64,000 nt of DNA from Hyphomicrobiaceae bacterium (GTDB taxonomy: Bacteria > Pseudomonadota > Alphaproteobacteria > Rhizobiales > Hyphomicrobiaceae): contig JAURWC010000020.1 of NCBI GenBank assembly GCA_030655135.1, positions 124,001 to 188,000 of the forward strand, in the 5' to 3' direction. The notes below the pieces were generated by a model that saw only the letters and a program-made list of their open reading frames with translations, was not told the origin of the DNA and ran no database searches. The stretch's first letter is position 1, and each line of letters begins with the position of its first letter. Shown here in pieces: positions 24,133 to 32,887 of the stretch. A program made the translations under genes and the position numbers.

Positions 24133-25863
24133 CTAGAATTCCCCCGCTGGATAGACTTCGGGGTCGACGCCGGTTGCAAAGCTCCAATCCGTTCCCGCAG
24201 GAATGCGCATCTTGGCCCGCGCATACCGGGTTTCATCGAGCATGGGGCAGCGGCCGTCAGCGTCGATCAGGCTTTCATCGCCCTCCGTCGCCTCGCCGTT
24301 GAGCTTGTCGCGCTTCTGCAGCGCGCAGTAGGCGGTGTCTGCATCCGTGATCGGCCACAGCGCATCGACGTTCATGCGCCGCATGCCCAAGGCCTGCTCC
24401 GAGGTCGTCATCTCAGCTTCGAGGTTATCGCCCGTGAAGAACCCGAGACGGTGCGCGGTATCGAATGCCGCCAGCGCAGGAAGCGTCGCCGTTGAGATGT
24501 CATCGAGAGAAAACGTCATGGCATCGAGCGACCCGGCAACCACGCCGCCCGAGGTATAGACGCCAGCAAATGTCGAGGCCTGCAGATCAAACGTCGTGCC
24601 GTTGATGACCGTGATTGTCCAACTGCCGTTTGCGGCCACCACGCCTCCGACGCCGGAGATCGTCTTGTAATCGCCTGTCGCTAGCGAGGCCGTCGAGGCG
24701 ACCGTGATGCGGATGAGGCCCGACCCGTTGTTAGCGGCCCCTGTGATGGGGAGCGCGCCCGGCGCGATCGCGTCAAGGGCCTCCAGCGTTAACCCCGGCT
24801 GGGATACCTGCAGTACGCCTTCCCCGCTGAATTGCAGGGGAGACCAGCGCTGCAGCGTCGTGTGGTAGGCCATCACCCGGTCAAAGGCGCCCTCGGCCCC
24901 GCCCTGGCTCTTGTATGGCCACAGGATGATGGGCCGGTTAGGGTCTCCCGCGGCGGCGACGAGCTGGGGGTTTGCTTCGTCGTAGGCAGCGGCACCAACA
25001 GCCGCGGGAGCCGATGCGCCATGCTGGCCGAGGAACGTCCGATTAACGCGTTCCTCGCCGATGGGTGTAATTGCGCCCTCTGCCGTGATGCAGATGAAGC
25101 CGCGTGAACTCAGGCAATAAACCCCGCCCAGTGCCGTGATGGCCGAATAAGGGGCGAGAATGCCGTCTGCGTTCTCAATCTTGTCGATCAGAAATACGCG
25201 CTCATCGCCCGCGGCCCACGCCATGCGGCGCACGGCGCTGTCTTGGAAGATCAGCCCGACGTCACCGCCGGCAGAGATGACGCAACGCGCGCGGCCACCA
25301 TCTGCGAGATCCTGAAAGTCGCTTGAGTTGGTGCCGTCCCACGTTTCGATAGCGTTAAGCCCGCACCACTGGACCCGGCCGGGGTCGTCCACGAGATCGG
25401 AGAGAACGACGAACGGCCCAACAATAACCACGTCGCCTGCTTGAGGTGGAGAGCCGCCGAGATCTTCGAACTCCGCTGAAGTCGTAATGTCAAATTTCTG
25501 GGGGACAGCGCCCTTCTGGGTAGCGATGATGATGTTGTTGAACTGGGCAAAGCGCCAGTTGGCGTCCGCAGAGAGCGTGCCATAGGGATCACCGTTCTGG
25601 CTGACGTCGACCCAAGCCAACGTCGTGTTGTCGAGCTGATAGAGCCGCGTATCTGTTGCCGCAAAGATGAAAACCGTACTGTCTGGAAGACGCGCAACGA
25701 TGCCTCCGCGGAACGTACCAGGCAGCGCGTCCGTAAAGGACTGCAGCGACCGCATCGGGCCGTAACCGTCGCCGCGCGGCAGCACGTTGCTCAACAGGCG
25801 GGTGTATTCCGAGTTCAAATCGGAGACGTCAGGCCTGTACTCAAGAAAATTCAACCTAGGCAT
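24133..25863 (-). CDS. Packaged-DNA stabilisation / tail hub protein (P22 gp10-like)
   Basis: A 576-residue protein. Its N-terminal two thirds show repeating strands of a beta-propeller (FIFAATDTRLYQLDNTTLAWVDVS, WRFAQFNNIIIATQKGAVPQKFD, RVQWCGLNAIETWDGTNSSDFQDL, GLIFQDSAVRRMAWAAGDERVFLI), typical of tail-hub/stabilisation proteins of short-tailed phages. Residues about 370-450 carry a small module (GAANNGSGLIRITVASTAS ... TSGGVVAG) related in style to the module inserted in the tail fibre. It would close the head and form the tail nozzle. Confidence 0.75.
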   Translation of the reverse strand: MPRLNFLEYRPDVSDLNSEYTRLLSNVLPRGDGYGPMRSLQSFTDALPGTFRGGIVARLPDSTVFIFAATDTRLYQLDNTTLAWVDVSQNGDPYGTLSADANWRFAQFNNIIIATQKGAVPQKFDITTSAEFEDLGGSPPQAGDVVIVGPFVVLSDLVDDPGRVQWCGLNAIETWDGTNSSDFQDLADGGRARCVISAGGDVGLIFQDSAVRRMAWAAGDERVFLIDKIENADGILAPYSAITALGGVYCLSSRGFICITAEGAITPIGEERVNRTFLGQHGASAPAAVGAAAYDEANPQLVAAAGDPNRPIILWPYKSQGGAEGAFDRVMAYHTTLQRWSPLQFSGEGVLQVSQPGLTLEALDAIAPGALPITGAANNGSGLIRITVASTASLATGDYKTISGVGGVVAANGSWTITVINGTTFDLQASTFAGVYTSGGVVAGSLDAMTFSLDDISTATLPALAAFDTAHRLGFFTGDNLEAEMTTSEQALGMRRMNVDALWPITDADTAYCALQKRDKLNGEATEGDESLIDADGRCPMLDETRYARAKMRIPAGTDWSFATGVDPEVYPAGEF

Positions 25864-26521
25864 TGCGTCCTCCGCTCAGTGCGAAGGCTATTGCTGCCTC
25901 ATGATCCCAACCTGCAACGATGCGCTTCCTCGCCCTTTGGTATTCAGCGGAATGGCCGCCCATAGGTATAAATTCCACCAGCGGGCCCCTGCGTCCGAAG
26001 GCGGACACGATCAGGTTGTTCCTGGTGTTCCGGTTCTGTTGGGCTGAGGTTGCCCATCGGCAGTTTTCCGGTGAGTAGCCCTTGCTGTTGTCTTCCCTAT
26101 CTATGCTATGCGCCGGGCTGGGGCGGCGGCCCATGTCCGCTAGGAAACATGTGAAATCTTCCCAGCGAGCACACACGGTGATGCCTCGGCCACCCCAATT
26201 CGCGAAGTCTTTATCATTCGGATTGCCGCAGCGCTGGCGCATGATTTGCCAGGCCTTGTATTCGGGGGTTTTTGTCTCGCCGTGCGTCCTTTTGGAGCGC
26301 CCAGACGCCGCGCGCGCCTCGTTTTGCAGGCACCCGCACGACTTGACGGCCCCGCACCGAAGTTGGGATCCAACGGCAATTTTCTCCCCGCCGCATTCGC
26401 AAACGCAGCGCCAGCGGACTAGCCGCACGCGGCCTTCGCCAACATAATCGTACGGCCCGACGGCGACCAATCGGCCGAAGGCCTGCCCCGTGATGTCTTT
26501 CGCGCTTTGACCAATCTGCAT
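25856..26521 (-). CDS. HNH-type homing endonuclease (free-standing)
   Basis: A 221-residue protein from ATG 26521. The N-terminal zinc-finger-like part is GQAFGRLVAVGPYDY, then CVCECGGEKIAVGSQLRCGAVKSCGCLQNEA. The C-terminal nuclease part is HGETKTPEYKAWQIMRQRCGNPN, YGGRGI-like WGGRGITVCARW, DMGRRPSPAHSIDREDNSKGYSPENCRWAT. This matches phage and prophage HNH endonucleases that copy themselves into phage genomes. It is fitted between two neck genes with a TAATG overlap before and an 8-base overlap after. Confidence 0.82.
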   Translation of the reverse strand: MQIGQSAKDITGQAFGRLVAVGPYDYVGEGRVRLVRWRCVCECGGEKIAVGSQLRCGAVKSCGCLQNEARAASGRSKRTHGETKTPEYKAWQIMRQRCGNPNDKDFANWGGRGITVCARWEDFTCFLADMGRRPSPAHSIDREDNSKGYSPENCRWATSAQQNRNTRNNLIVSAFGRRGPLVEFIPMGGHSAEYQRARKRIVAGWDHEAAIAFALSGGRNA

Positions 26522-27174
26522 TACCAGCACGTGGGCGTAACGAGATAGCCCCCCTGCTGCGTCAGGTCATTGGTGCGGTTCTTGAGGTTCCGCATGGCGA
26601 TCGCGGTCGGGCTGGTGGGGTTCTCGGGCGAGAACATCAGCGCCTTGTCGGGGTCCATCAGGACATTCGAATAGAGTTCCCACTTGGCATAGGAGCGCAC
26701 GAGCTTTTCAGCCTTCACCATCCACGGGTTGTTGGCTTCGGTGTCATCGGCGGGCGCCGGCATCTTCACCAGTGCGGCGACGCGGATCTCATATGCGGTA
26801 TCAGGCACGTAGGAGAGGCGGATCTGCTCGCCGTAGTAGCAGTAGGACAGCGGCATGCCGCGCGAAGTGGAGTTCTGGTTGAGCCATTCGATGCGCTCGG
26901 GCGGCTCCACCCCAAGGGTAAAGATGTTGTCGCCCTGGGCGATCTTCACGTAGTCGAATTTGAGGATGCGCGGAATGAACGCGCTGTCGTCGCCGTCGTA
27001 GATGTCCTGGCCGTCCACCGTGTTAAAGGTGAAGTCGCGACTTTCGTTGAAGTACCAGCGTTCGGCCTCAAGCTGGTTGATGGCGGTGTTGATCGCGTCA
27101 GCAATCTGCGACGTGATGTTCGTGCGCCTGAGTTCTGACGCGATCCGGGCCTTCATGATTGCTAATGTCGACAC
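26521..27174 (-). CDS. Head-tail adaptor (P22 gp4-like)
   Basis: A 217-residue protein starting MSTLAIMKARIASELRRTNITSQIADAINTAINQLEAERWYFNESRDFTF (first segment helical). The following strands (FDYVKIAQGDNIFTLGVEPP, GMPLSYCYYGEQIRLSYVPDTAYEIRV) match the phage adaptor family. It should bind below the portal. The nuclease gene directly after it separates it from its usual partner, the gp10-like gene. Confidence 0.75.
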   Translation of the reverse strand: MSTLAIMKARIASELRRTNITSQIADAINTAINQLEAERWYFNESRDFTFNTVDGQDIYDGDDSAFIPRILKFDYVKIAQGDNIFTLGVEPPERIEWLNQNSTSRGMPLSYCYYGEQIRLSYVPDTAYEIRVAALVKMPAPADDTEANNPWMVKAEKLVRSYAKWELYSNVLMDPDKALMFSPENPTSPTAIAMRNLKNRTNDLTQQGGYLVTPTCW

Positions 27175-27203
27175 GACTGCCCCCGCGTTCGTGGATGGAA
27201 AGA

Positions 27204-27227
27204 GAGGGGCGAGTTTCCCCGCCCCTC
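27204..27227 (-). terminator. Hairpin terminator inside the late operon
   Basis: GAGGGGCG (27204-27211) pairs perfectly with CGCCCCTC (27220-27227). On the minus strand the stem is followed by TCTTTCC. It lies 11 bases after the stop of the head-decoration gene, so it may lower expression of the genes after the capsid. Confidence 0.6.
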
Positions 27228-27237
27228 AAGGTGGAGC

Positions 27238-27642
27238 CTATGAGCGGCCCGGGAGAACGTAGGCGAGCAACGCCACGCCAGCGCCGGTCGTGGCTGCGGT
27301 GCCTGACAGGGCAAGCGAGGCCGTAACCGTCGTATCGGCGGCGACGCTCATCGACACAGCTTCGTCCAAGGGAACGAAGGTCGCGGTAGTGAGCGACATG
27401 ACCGTGCCAAAAAAGTCGTCGTCTGCAGCGGTGCCGAAGTTGATCAGGTTGTTGGTGCCCGAGTTGAACACCGTGTTGACCTGAACGCCGGACATCGGCT
27501 TGATGATCATTGCTCCCGCGGGAAGAACACCCAACGTGTAGACGTTGGTCGCCCCGTCCGCGTAGCTGATTGCCTTGGCCAGGTAGTGCACCTGATCCGT
27601 GTGGTAGAGCTTGGCAGACGTGCCAGCTGTTCCAGTAGCCAT
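27238..27642 (-). CDS. Head decoration-like structural protein
   Basis: A 134-residue Ala/Thr/Val-rich protein without charged clusters: DQVHYLAKAISYADGATNVYTLGVLPAGAMI, then SMSVAADTTVTASLALSGTAATTGAGVALLAYVLPG. It lies 13 bases after the capsid gene and before a terminator. The composition and place fit a decoration or head-stabilising protein. Family not named. Confidence 0.6.
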   Translation of the reverse strand: MATGTAGTSAKLYHTDQVHYLAKAISYADGATNVYTLGVLPAGAMIIKPMSGVQVNTVFNSGTNNLINFGTAADDDFFGTVMSLTTATFVPLDEAVSMSVAADTTVTASLALSGTAATTGAGVALLAYVLPGRS

Positions 27643-27655
27643 GTCTTAGCCCTCC

Positions 27656-28741
27656 TTAGCTGGCGCGCGCGGCATACGACGCGATCGTGATCGTGCCGAA
27701 GTCGACTGAGTTGAAGACGGTCTTTTTCATGCCCCACATGGCCCATGCGGAGACCTCAAGCTCGCGGTCATGGTCGAGCATTTCTTCAGACCAGCGGTAG
27801 GTCGTGCCGCCGGACTTGGAGTTGCCGTAGGCCAGCATTGCCGCCTGGCAGCCGAGCAGGACCGCACGGCGCACCGTTGAAATGGCAGCGCCGGTCGAGC
27901 CGTTGACACCCTGCGACACGTCCTGGGACTTGCGCAGAATGCAGCTGTTGTATTCGCCGATGGCGCCCGTATAGAGCGGGTTGTCCTTGATCTTGCCGCC
28001 AGCCATCGCCTGTTTGGCGTAGTCCACCCACGAACCCGTTGCCGTGTTCGTGCGCAGGCTCGTGACCTGTGCCGGATCAAGATAGACGACGTACTTGTGC
28101 TCACCCTTGAGCGGGCGGACGATGTTGTTGCCCGTCGAGGCCATTTCTACGGCCTTGTCGATCAACTGCAGCGTGAAGGTGTCGTTGGACGTGATGGCCT
28201 GGTCCGATGCGGCAGCAGCAGCACGGACAAGGCGCGTTGCGGTCGGGGCCGACACGGTGTTGAAGCCGGTATAGACCGCGCCCGAGGTTGCACCTTCGGT
28301 GTTGGCCGGCGTGTAGCCGCACACCTGATTGAAGAACGAAACCGTCTTGCGTTCCGTCCACCACTCGACAAGGCCGTCCTTGGCCTGTTCGCGCAGGTTG
28401 AAGGGGACGCGCTGAGTGTCGATCGTGTTCTTCGACTTGACGCCGACGTTGGCGCCCAGTTCGTTGATGATCACGCTGTCAGAGTAGTGGGTGAGGGCTT
28501 CGGCGTTACCAATGGCTTTCTGGCCTTCGGTGATGCCCTTCTGAGCAAGGCGTGTGCGCAGAGAGAAGGTGATCTTGTCGCCGCCTTCCTTGGCGGTGTC
28601 GGTCTTCTCTTGGATGATGGAGTTTTCATCTTCGCCGATAAGCGGCTCGATTTCGAGCGTATCGCGCTCGGCCGTGATGGTCTGCTTGGCCCAAAGCTTC
28701 TTGGCCATGGCGTCGTTGACGCCAAAGGACGTTGTAGACAT
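27656..28741 (-). CDS. Major capsid protein, N4-gp56 family
   Basis: A 361-residue protein near the family's usual length. Landmarks are MAKKLWAKQTITAERDTLEIEPLIG at the N-terminus, GGDKITFSLRTRLAQKGITEG, YSDSVIINELGANVGVKSKNTIDTQ, EHKYVVYLDPAQVTSLR and GAIGEYNSCILRKS. This is the family of N4-gp56-type HK97-fold capsid proteins. It is separated from the scaffold gene by a small membrane gene and about 250 untranslated bases. Confidence 0.9.
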   Translation of the reverse strand: MSTTSFGVNDAMAKKLWAKQTITAERDTLEIEPLIGEDENSIIQEKTDTAKEGGDKITFSLRTRLAQKGITEGQKAIGNAEALTHYSDSVIINELGANVGVKSKNTIDTQRVPFNLREQAKDGLVEWWTERKTVSFFNQVCGYTPANTEGATSGAVYTGFNTVSAPTATRLVRAAAAASDQAITSNDTFTLQLIDKAVEMASTGNNIVRPLKGEHKYVVYLDPAQVTSLRTNTATGSWVDYAKQAMAGGKIKDNPLYTGAIGEYNSCILRKSQDVSQGVNGSTGAAISTVRRAVLLGCQAAMLAYGNSKSGGTTYRWSEEMLDHDRELEVSAWAMWGMKKTVFNSVDFGTITIASYAARAS

Positions 28742-28997
28742 GAGAATGCCCCTCTATGCCGTTCCTGGTTTTTGGAGATGCGCGGGAAGTCGTTCGCGCA
28801 ACGGGGCAGCTATCGAGGCTGTCCAACCGGAACGGCCGATGACGGGGCCGGGAGTACGGAACGACGTTAACGACTGTCGTTCAGAGCGGAACTGCGTTTG
28901 GGGGCAGCAGGGGCGCCAACGCGCTACATCTGGTATTGAAGGTGTGTTGATTTGCAGAATGCGTCAACACGGTGGTGAAATTATTTCTTCGCTGCGG
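28742..28997 (-). other. Untranslated leader of the capsid gene
   Basis: No gene was found in these 256 bases. Two inverted repeats are present: GAACGAC (28859-28865) with GTCGTTC (28876-28882), and GTGTTGA (28943-28949) with TCAACAC (28963-28969). On the minus strand the second pair contains TTGACG, a possible -35 element, but no convincing -10 follows. An extra promoter or mRNA-stabilising leader for capsid is plausible. Confidence 0.35.
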
Positions 28998-29117
28998 CTA
29001 GAAAATTTGCGCGAGTGACGCGGCGATCTCAGGTTGGCCCGTAAGAGCCATCCCGAGAAGCACGACAACACCCGCGGTGAAGATGATCAGGCACATATAG
29101 TCGAACCATCCCAGCAT
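28998..29117 (-). CDS. Small single-pass membrane protein
   Basis: A 39-residue protein starting MLGWFDYMCLIIFTAGVVVL, with a membrane helix over residues 8-25. Its ATG overlaps the scaffold stop (TGATG), and a GGAGGGCC site lies just before it, so it is probably translated by coupling. Its position between scaffold and capsid is unusual. No family recognised. Confidence 0.5.
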   Translation of the reverse strand: MLGWFDYMCLIIFTAGVVVLLGMALTGQPEIAASLAQIF

Positions 29118-30112
29118 CACCGGCCCTCCATGAGCTTGCCCCACGCTGCACGCCCGTGCTTTGCGATGTACTCCTTACGCGCGTTGCCGAAGTCGCTGTC
29201 TGACATCTGCACAAGGCGCTCAACGGTCAGTTGCTCGACGCCCCCGCTTGAGCCTGAGCCGCGCAACGTCTGCGACGCCGCCTTGCCCTTGTTGATGCGC
29301 TCGATTTCAGCAGCAGCGTTGGGGTCGACGGCGGGCTTGGGCGGTTCGGGCTGTGCACCTTGGTAGCCGAACGCCTCAGCCATCGTGTAGACCGTCTCAG
29401 CCCAAGATTTCTTGTTGGCGTAGCCGTCTTTGATGAGGTCTTGGATCTCTCCGACGATCATCTCTTGGCGCTTGGCCGGGTCAGCAACGCCACGTGCCTG
29501 CAGGATCTTGTCCTGCACCATCGTCGCGTGCTGCAGGGCCTTCTCAAAGTCGGGCTTGGCCTGTGTGAAGCGGGCCAAGTCCTGCTGGTAATACTCGTTG
29601 GTCGCCCGGGCTTCGAACTGCGCTTTCGTCTCGCTGCTCGTTTTGGCGATTTCTTCCTTCGCCGCCTTCAGTTCCTCTTGCAGGTAAGTGAAGGCCCCGA
29701 AGATGTCCTCTGTTGGGTCAACCGGCTTGCGCGGCTCGATCACCTGTTCGTTGGCAGGCTTCTGCGGCGCATACTCGTTGAAGATCGCGTTGCGCTCGCG
29801 CGCGCGGATCAGTTCGGCCGAGATCGCGTTCAGCTTCTCTCTCGTCTCGTTGCGCTCGGTTTTCAACCGCTGTGCATACGAGTGCGGGACATAGCGCCCA
29901 TTGGTCTTGTTGCGGGCAATGCCGTCCTCGCCGATCTCGATCGTGTCGACGTCGAGATCGTCATCGTTGGCGGCTGGCGCCTGTTGCTGTGCCGGTGCTG
30001 ACGATGGTGCGGGCTCGGCGGCCGGTGGCGTTACGCTCTCCCCCCGGCTGCTGATGTAGGCCTGTTCTTCCGGCGTAAACGCATCGCCGCTCGATGCTAG
30101 GTCCGTGCTCAT
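29117..30112 (-). CDS. Scaffolding protein
   Basis: A 331-residue acidic protein with a disordered N-terminus rich in Ala, Pro, Gln and Asp (residues 20-60), a coiled-coil middle (YAQRLKTERNETREKLNAISAELIRARERN, then LQEELKAAKEEIAKTSSETKAQFE) and a small folded C-terminus (VERLVQMSDSDFGNARKEYI). This is the pattern of podovirus scaffolds that guide capsid assembly. It lies between portal and capsid genes, as expected. Confidence 0.75.
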   Translation of the reverse strand: MSTDLASSGDAFTPEEQAYISSRGESVTPPAAEPAPSSAPAQQQAPAANDDDLDVDTIEIGEDGIARNKTNGRYVPHSYAQRLKTERNETREKLNAISAELIRARERNAIFNEYAPQKPANEQVIEPRKPVDPTEDIFGAFTYLQEELKAAKEEIAKTSSETKAQFEARATNEYYQQDLARFTQAKPDFEKALQHATMVQDKILQARGVADPAKRQEMIVGEIQDLIKDGYANKKSWAETVYTMAEAFGYQGAQPEPPKPAVDPNAAAEIERINKGKAASQTLRGSGSSGGVEQLTVERLVQMSDSDFGNARKEYIAKHGRAAWGKLMEGR

Positions 30113-32281
30113 TTAGAAACCCCCGTTTCCGTTAAGTCCGCCGGGCGGCACGATGCCCCCGAGCCCTTCCGGCGGCAGTGATTGCTGTGGTTCTTGGTCA
30201 AACATCTGTGGAAGCTGCTGCATGGGCGACGCACCCTGCCGCGCTCTATCTGGCCCGATGATCTCCGCATCGTCTGCCTCACGGCTCGGCGGCTTGCCCA
30301 TCATCTTTGAGAAGTAATCTTTGAGCCCGGTTAGAAGCTCTGCTTCGCGCGCCTTTGCGTTGGCCTCCGTGGCGCGTGCCAGGTTGAGCACGGCCGCAGT
30401 GTTGGACTGCTGCGCCGATCCCTTGTCCTTCTCGATCTGGGCAACAGCGCCTTCCTTAGCGAGGGCTGCCTGCTCATCCGCACCGGGCTTGGGCTGGGTA
30501 AGCGCCTTCTTGAAGGCCTCCTGCAGTTTCGTTGGCAGGCCCGGGATGAAATCAATGATCTCCGCGGCCAAGTCCGGCGTCATCGAGCCTTGCTCAATGA
30601 AGAACGGCAGCACCGGCTGCAATGCCACCCATGCCCGTTCCTTCGTGTCGGGTGCGCTCGGCGCGTCACCAACGATCGTATCGTATTTCCCGCCCACGTC
30701 GTTTGCCGTCAGCTTCTTGGCGACAGGCCCATCCTTGCCGTCGATCCTGATCCAGCGCTCATCGCTCATGAGGTGGTTCTGCAGGAAATAGAGCTTGGTG
30801 CGGCCGACGTTCTTTTTCATCAGCGAGCGCGCGTCAAAGATCGTTGCAAGAATGGTCATTGCCGACTGCTTGCGCTGCGCTTCCAAAACGCCCGCCTGTT
30901 CGCGATCGGCCATGCCCATCAGCTCAAGGTTCATGCCGGTGACGTCGGGGAACGCTGCGTCTGCACGTTCCAGCAGGCCCGCCACGCCGGCCGTGATCGC
31001 GCCGCCTGGCTTGGCCATCACCTTGCCCTTGGCGATCGCGCCGTCTTCAAGGATCGTCACGCCGTTGGGCTTGCCGTAGTTGGCCATGGCCGCCTTGACG
31101 TCGGCGAACGCGCCGCGCTCGGCCATGATCCCGCCCTTCGCGGACGAGTTGATGATGTGCATCATCTGGGAGAAGAACTTGTTAGACCACTTCTGCGGGT
31201 CTTTCAGCAGATCCACCAACGAATAGAACGAGCCGTCTTCATCATCGGGCTCGGCCGTCACGAAGTTGAACGTGAACCCGTCTGGGCGAGGTGCAGGCCC
31301 CTCCTGCAGAAGCTTGCCCCCAATGAAGGCCTGCTTGAACACCTTGCGGCGCAGCTTTGACGACGGCAGATCCTCGCCCATGATGTTGCGGGGGTCGGCT
31401 TTGAACTGCTCGTTGAGCAGCTTGAACTGCTCCGGGTCCATGTCCTTATGTTTGGGCTCTGGTGACCCGTCTTCCTTCGGCATGCCAGCGTTCGGATTGA
31501 CCGCGCGCACGTACGCCTCGTATTCCCACCACTGGATTTGCACGATCTTGACGTTGCGCTTGGGGTCGTTGTCGTCGGCGCGGCTTTCGTCCCTGCGTTC
31601 CTTTTGCTTCTGCGTCTTGGGGTCGCCCTTGTTCGTGGCGCCGACGTCCTCAGCCCATGAGGCATCGAGATCTTCAACCGTCATGGTGCTCGTCACGCCG
31701 GGGATCAGCTCGCGGGCTTCCTTGAGCGACATCTGGCGAATGCGGCCGACGCGCTTGGCGTCCTCGAAATTCTGATCGCGTGAGTTCTTGTCCCAGAACA
31801 TCTCGCGTGGGTAGATGCGCTCCTCGATATAGAGGCCTTCGGGATCGTCATCATAGGAGATGGAGCTTTCGGTGCAGCCGACACCGCAGATATTGGCGTC
31901 CCTGAAAGCGCGCGACTGATGACGGGGCGCGTCGCTGGTTTCGTCCATCCACGAGGCACCATCCGAGAGCAGTTCGTTGGCCTTTACCTCGCCGGCGTTG
32001 TCGGGCTCGCGCGGGACGTAGCTGGTCTGCAGCCGGTTGTTCACCTCGATGCCGCATATTGCGCGCAGGAACTTGTTCGTCTTGTTGAACGAGATGATCG
32101 GGCGCATCTGCTCGGTAAGCTCGGACTTTTCCTCCTCAGTCCACTGCCCCCACGGGGTAATAAAGCGGAAGTTCTCCTTGGCGCGCGTCTGCCAGGCCCG
32201 ATAGCCGGGGGCGGAGATATCCTCCTGAACCCAGCCCTTGAGCGTTTCAAACAGGTCTTCCTCGGTGCTTTTGCGCGCCAT
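30113..32281 (-). CDS. Portal protein (P22-like)
   Basis: A 722-residue protein from ATG 32281. The N-terminal segment (YRAWQTRAKENFRFITPWGQWTEEE), PIISFNKTNKFLRAICGIEVNN, the acidic ICGVGCTESSISYDDDPEGLYIEERIYPREMFWDKNSR and the later KGDP-like charged stretch fit P22-type portals, which are of similar length. The dodecamer forms the DNA entry vertex. A Gln/Ala/Glu-rich helix (residues about 610-670) would form the barrel inside the head. Confidence 0.87.
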   Translation of the reverse strand: MARKSTEEDLFETLKGWVQEDISAPGYRAWQTRAKENFRFITPWGQWTEEEKSELTEQMRPIISFNKTNKFLRAICGIEVNNRLQTSYVPREPDNAGEVKANELLSDGASWMDETSDAPRHQSRAFRDANICGVGCTESSISYDDDPEGLYIEERIYPREMFWDKNSRDQNFEDAKRVGRIRQMSLKEARELIPGVTSTMTVEDLDASWAEDVGATNKGDPKTQKQKERRDESRADDNDPKRNVKIVQIQWWEYEAYVRAVNPNAGMPKEDGSPEPKHKDMDPEQFKLLNEQFKADPRNIMGEDLPSSKLRRKVFKQAFIGGKLLQEGPAPRPDGFTFNFVTAEPDDEDGSFYSLVDLLKDPQKWSNKFFSQMMHIINSSAKGGIMAERGAFADVKAAMANYGKPNGVTILEDGAIAKGKVMAKPGGAITAGVAGLLERADAAFPDVTGMNLELMGMADREQAGVLEAQRKQSAMTILATIFDARSLMKKNVGRTKLYFLQNHLMSDERWIRIDGKDGPVAKKLTANDVGGKYDTIVGDAPSAPDTKERAWVALQPVLPFFIEQGSMTPDLAAEIIDFIPGLPTKLQEAFKKALTQPKPGADEQAALAKEGAVAQIEKDKGSAQQSNTAAVLNLARATEANAKAREAELLTGLKDYFSKMMGKPPSREADDAEIIGPDRARQGASPMQQLPQMFDQEPQQSLPPEGLGGIVPPGGLNGNGGF

Positions 32282-32285
32282 GGTC

Positions 32286-32564
32286 CTAGTCCTTCTTGAA
32301 GGTGTTGACGACGCCTGCACCTGACTTGGTGGCACTCTTGGTCAACTGGACCTGTATTGCGCTGAGGCGCTGGTTGTAGCGCTCAGCGACCTGCATCAGC
32401 AGTTGCGCGTTGACCGGGTTGGTCTGAGCCACGGCCCCGGTCGTGAGGTCGTTCATGGCCTGCTCCATCGCCATCGACATGCCGAGGAGCACCAAGCCAT
32501 CACGTGACAGCTTGGTTTGGTCGATGTCTACGAATGCGCCTTGGCCTTCGAGCGGCTGGCTCAT
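32286..32564 (-). CDS. Hypothetical phage protein before portal
   Basis: A 92-residue helical protein from ATG 32564 (MSQPLEGQGAFVDIDQTKLS). Its start overlaps the stop of the exported-protein gene upstream (ATGA). It contains Gln- and Met-rich helices (LLGMSMAMEQAMNDL, LLMQVAERYNQRLSAIQVQL). Position before portal suggests a head-assembly accessory. Family unknown. Confidence 0.5.
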   Translation of the reverse strand: MSQPLEGQGAFVDIDQTKLSRDGLVLLGMSMAMEQAMNDLTTGAVAQTNPVNAQLLMQVAERYNQRLSAIQVQLTKSATKSGAGVVNTFKKD

Positions 32565-32878
32565 GGCGCCCAATCCTGCGGGCACGCCTGGGCACGGATG
32601 CGGCACTGCCAGTTGACGTTGCGCAGCACGCCGGACCCAACCCGCTTGCACTTGTAGGTGTCGCCCTTCATGTTGTCGGCGGCCTCCGCGGAAACCTGTG
32701 ACGCTGCATCGGTGCGCCAGGCAACGCGCGCATCGTACTTGGCTTTCTCCTCCGTCACGCCGTAGCTGCCCGCAGCCTCAATCGTGGTGCAAGCGCTCTT
32801 GCGGGGCCTGGCGAACGCCTCAATCGACAGGCCGATAAACAGGCCCACTGCAAGGAACACGATGGAAAATAGCTTCAT
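32561..32878 (-). CDS. Exported protein encoded in the head operon
   Basis: A 105-residue protein with a clear signal peptide (LFSIVFLAVGLFIGLSIEAFA, cleavage near residue 23). The mature part has Cys residues (SACTTIEAAGSYG, YKCKRVG, WQCRIRAQAC) that could form disulphides in the periplasm. An exported protein has no obvious place in capsid assembly, so it may be a moron that alters the lysogen's envelope. No family name is offered. Confidence 0.6.
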   Translation of the reverse strand: MKLFSIVFLAVGLFIGLSIEAFARPRKSACTTIEAAGSYGVTEEKAKYDARVAWRTDAASQVSAEAADNMKGDTYKCKRVGSGVLRNVNWQCRIRAQACPQDWAP

Positions 32879-32887
32879 GACCGCCTC

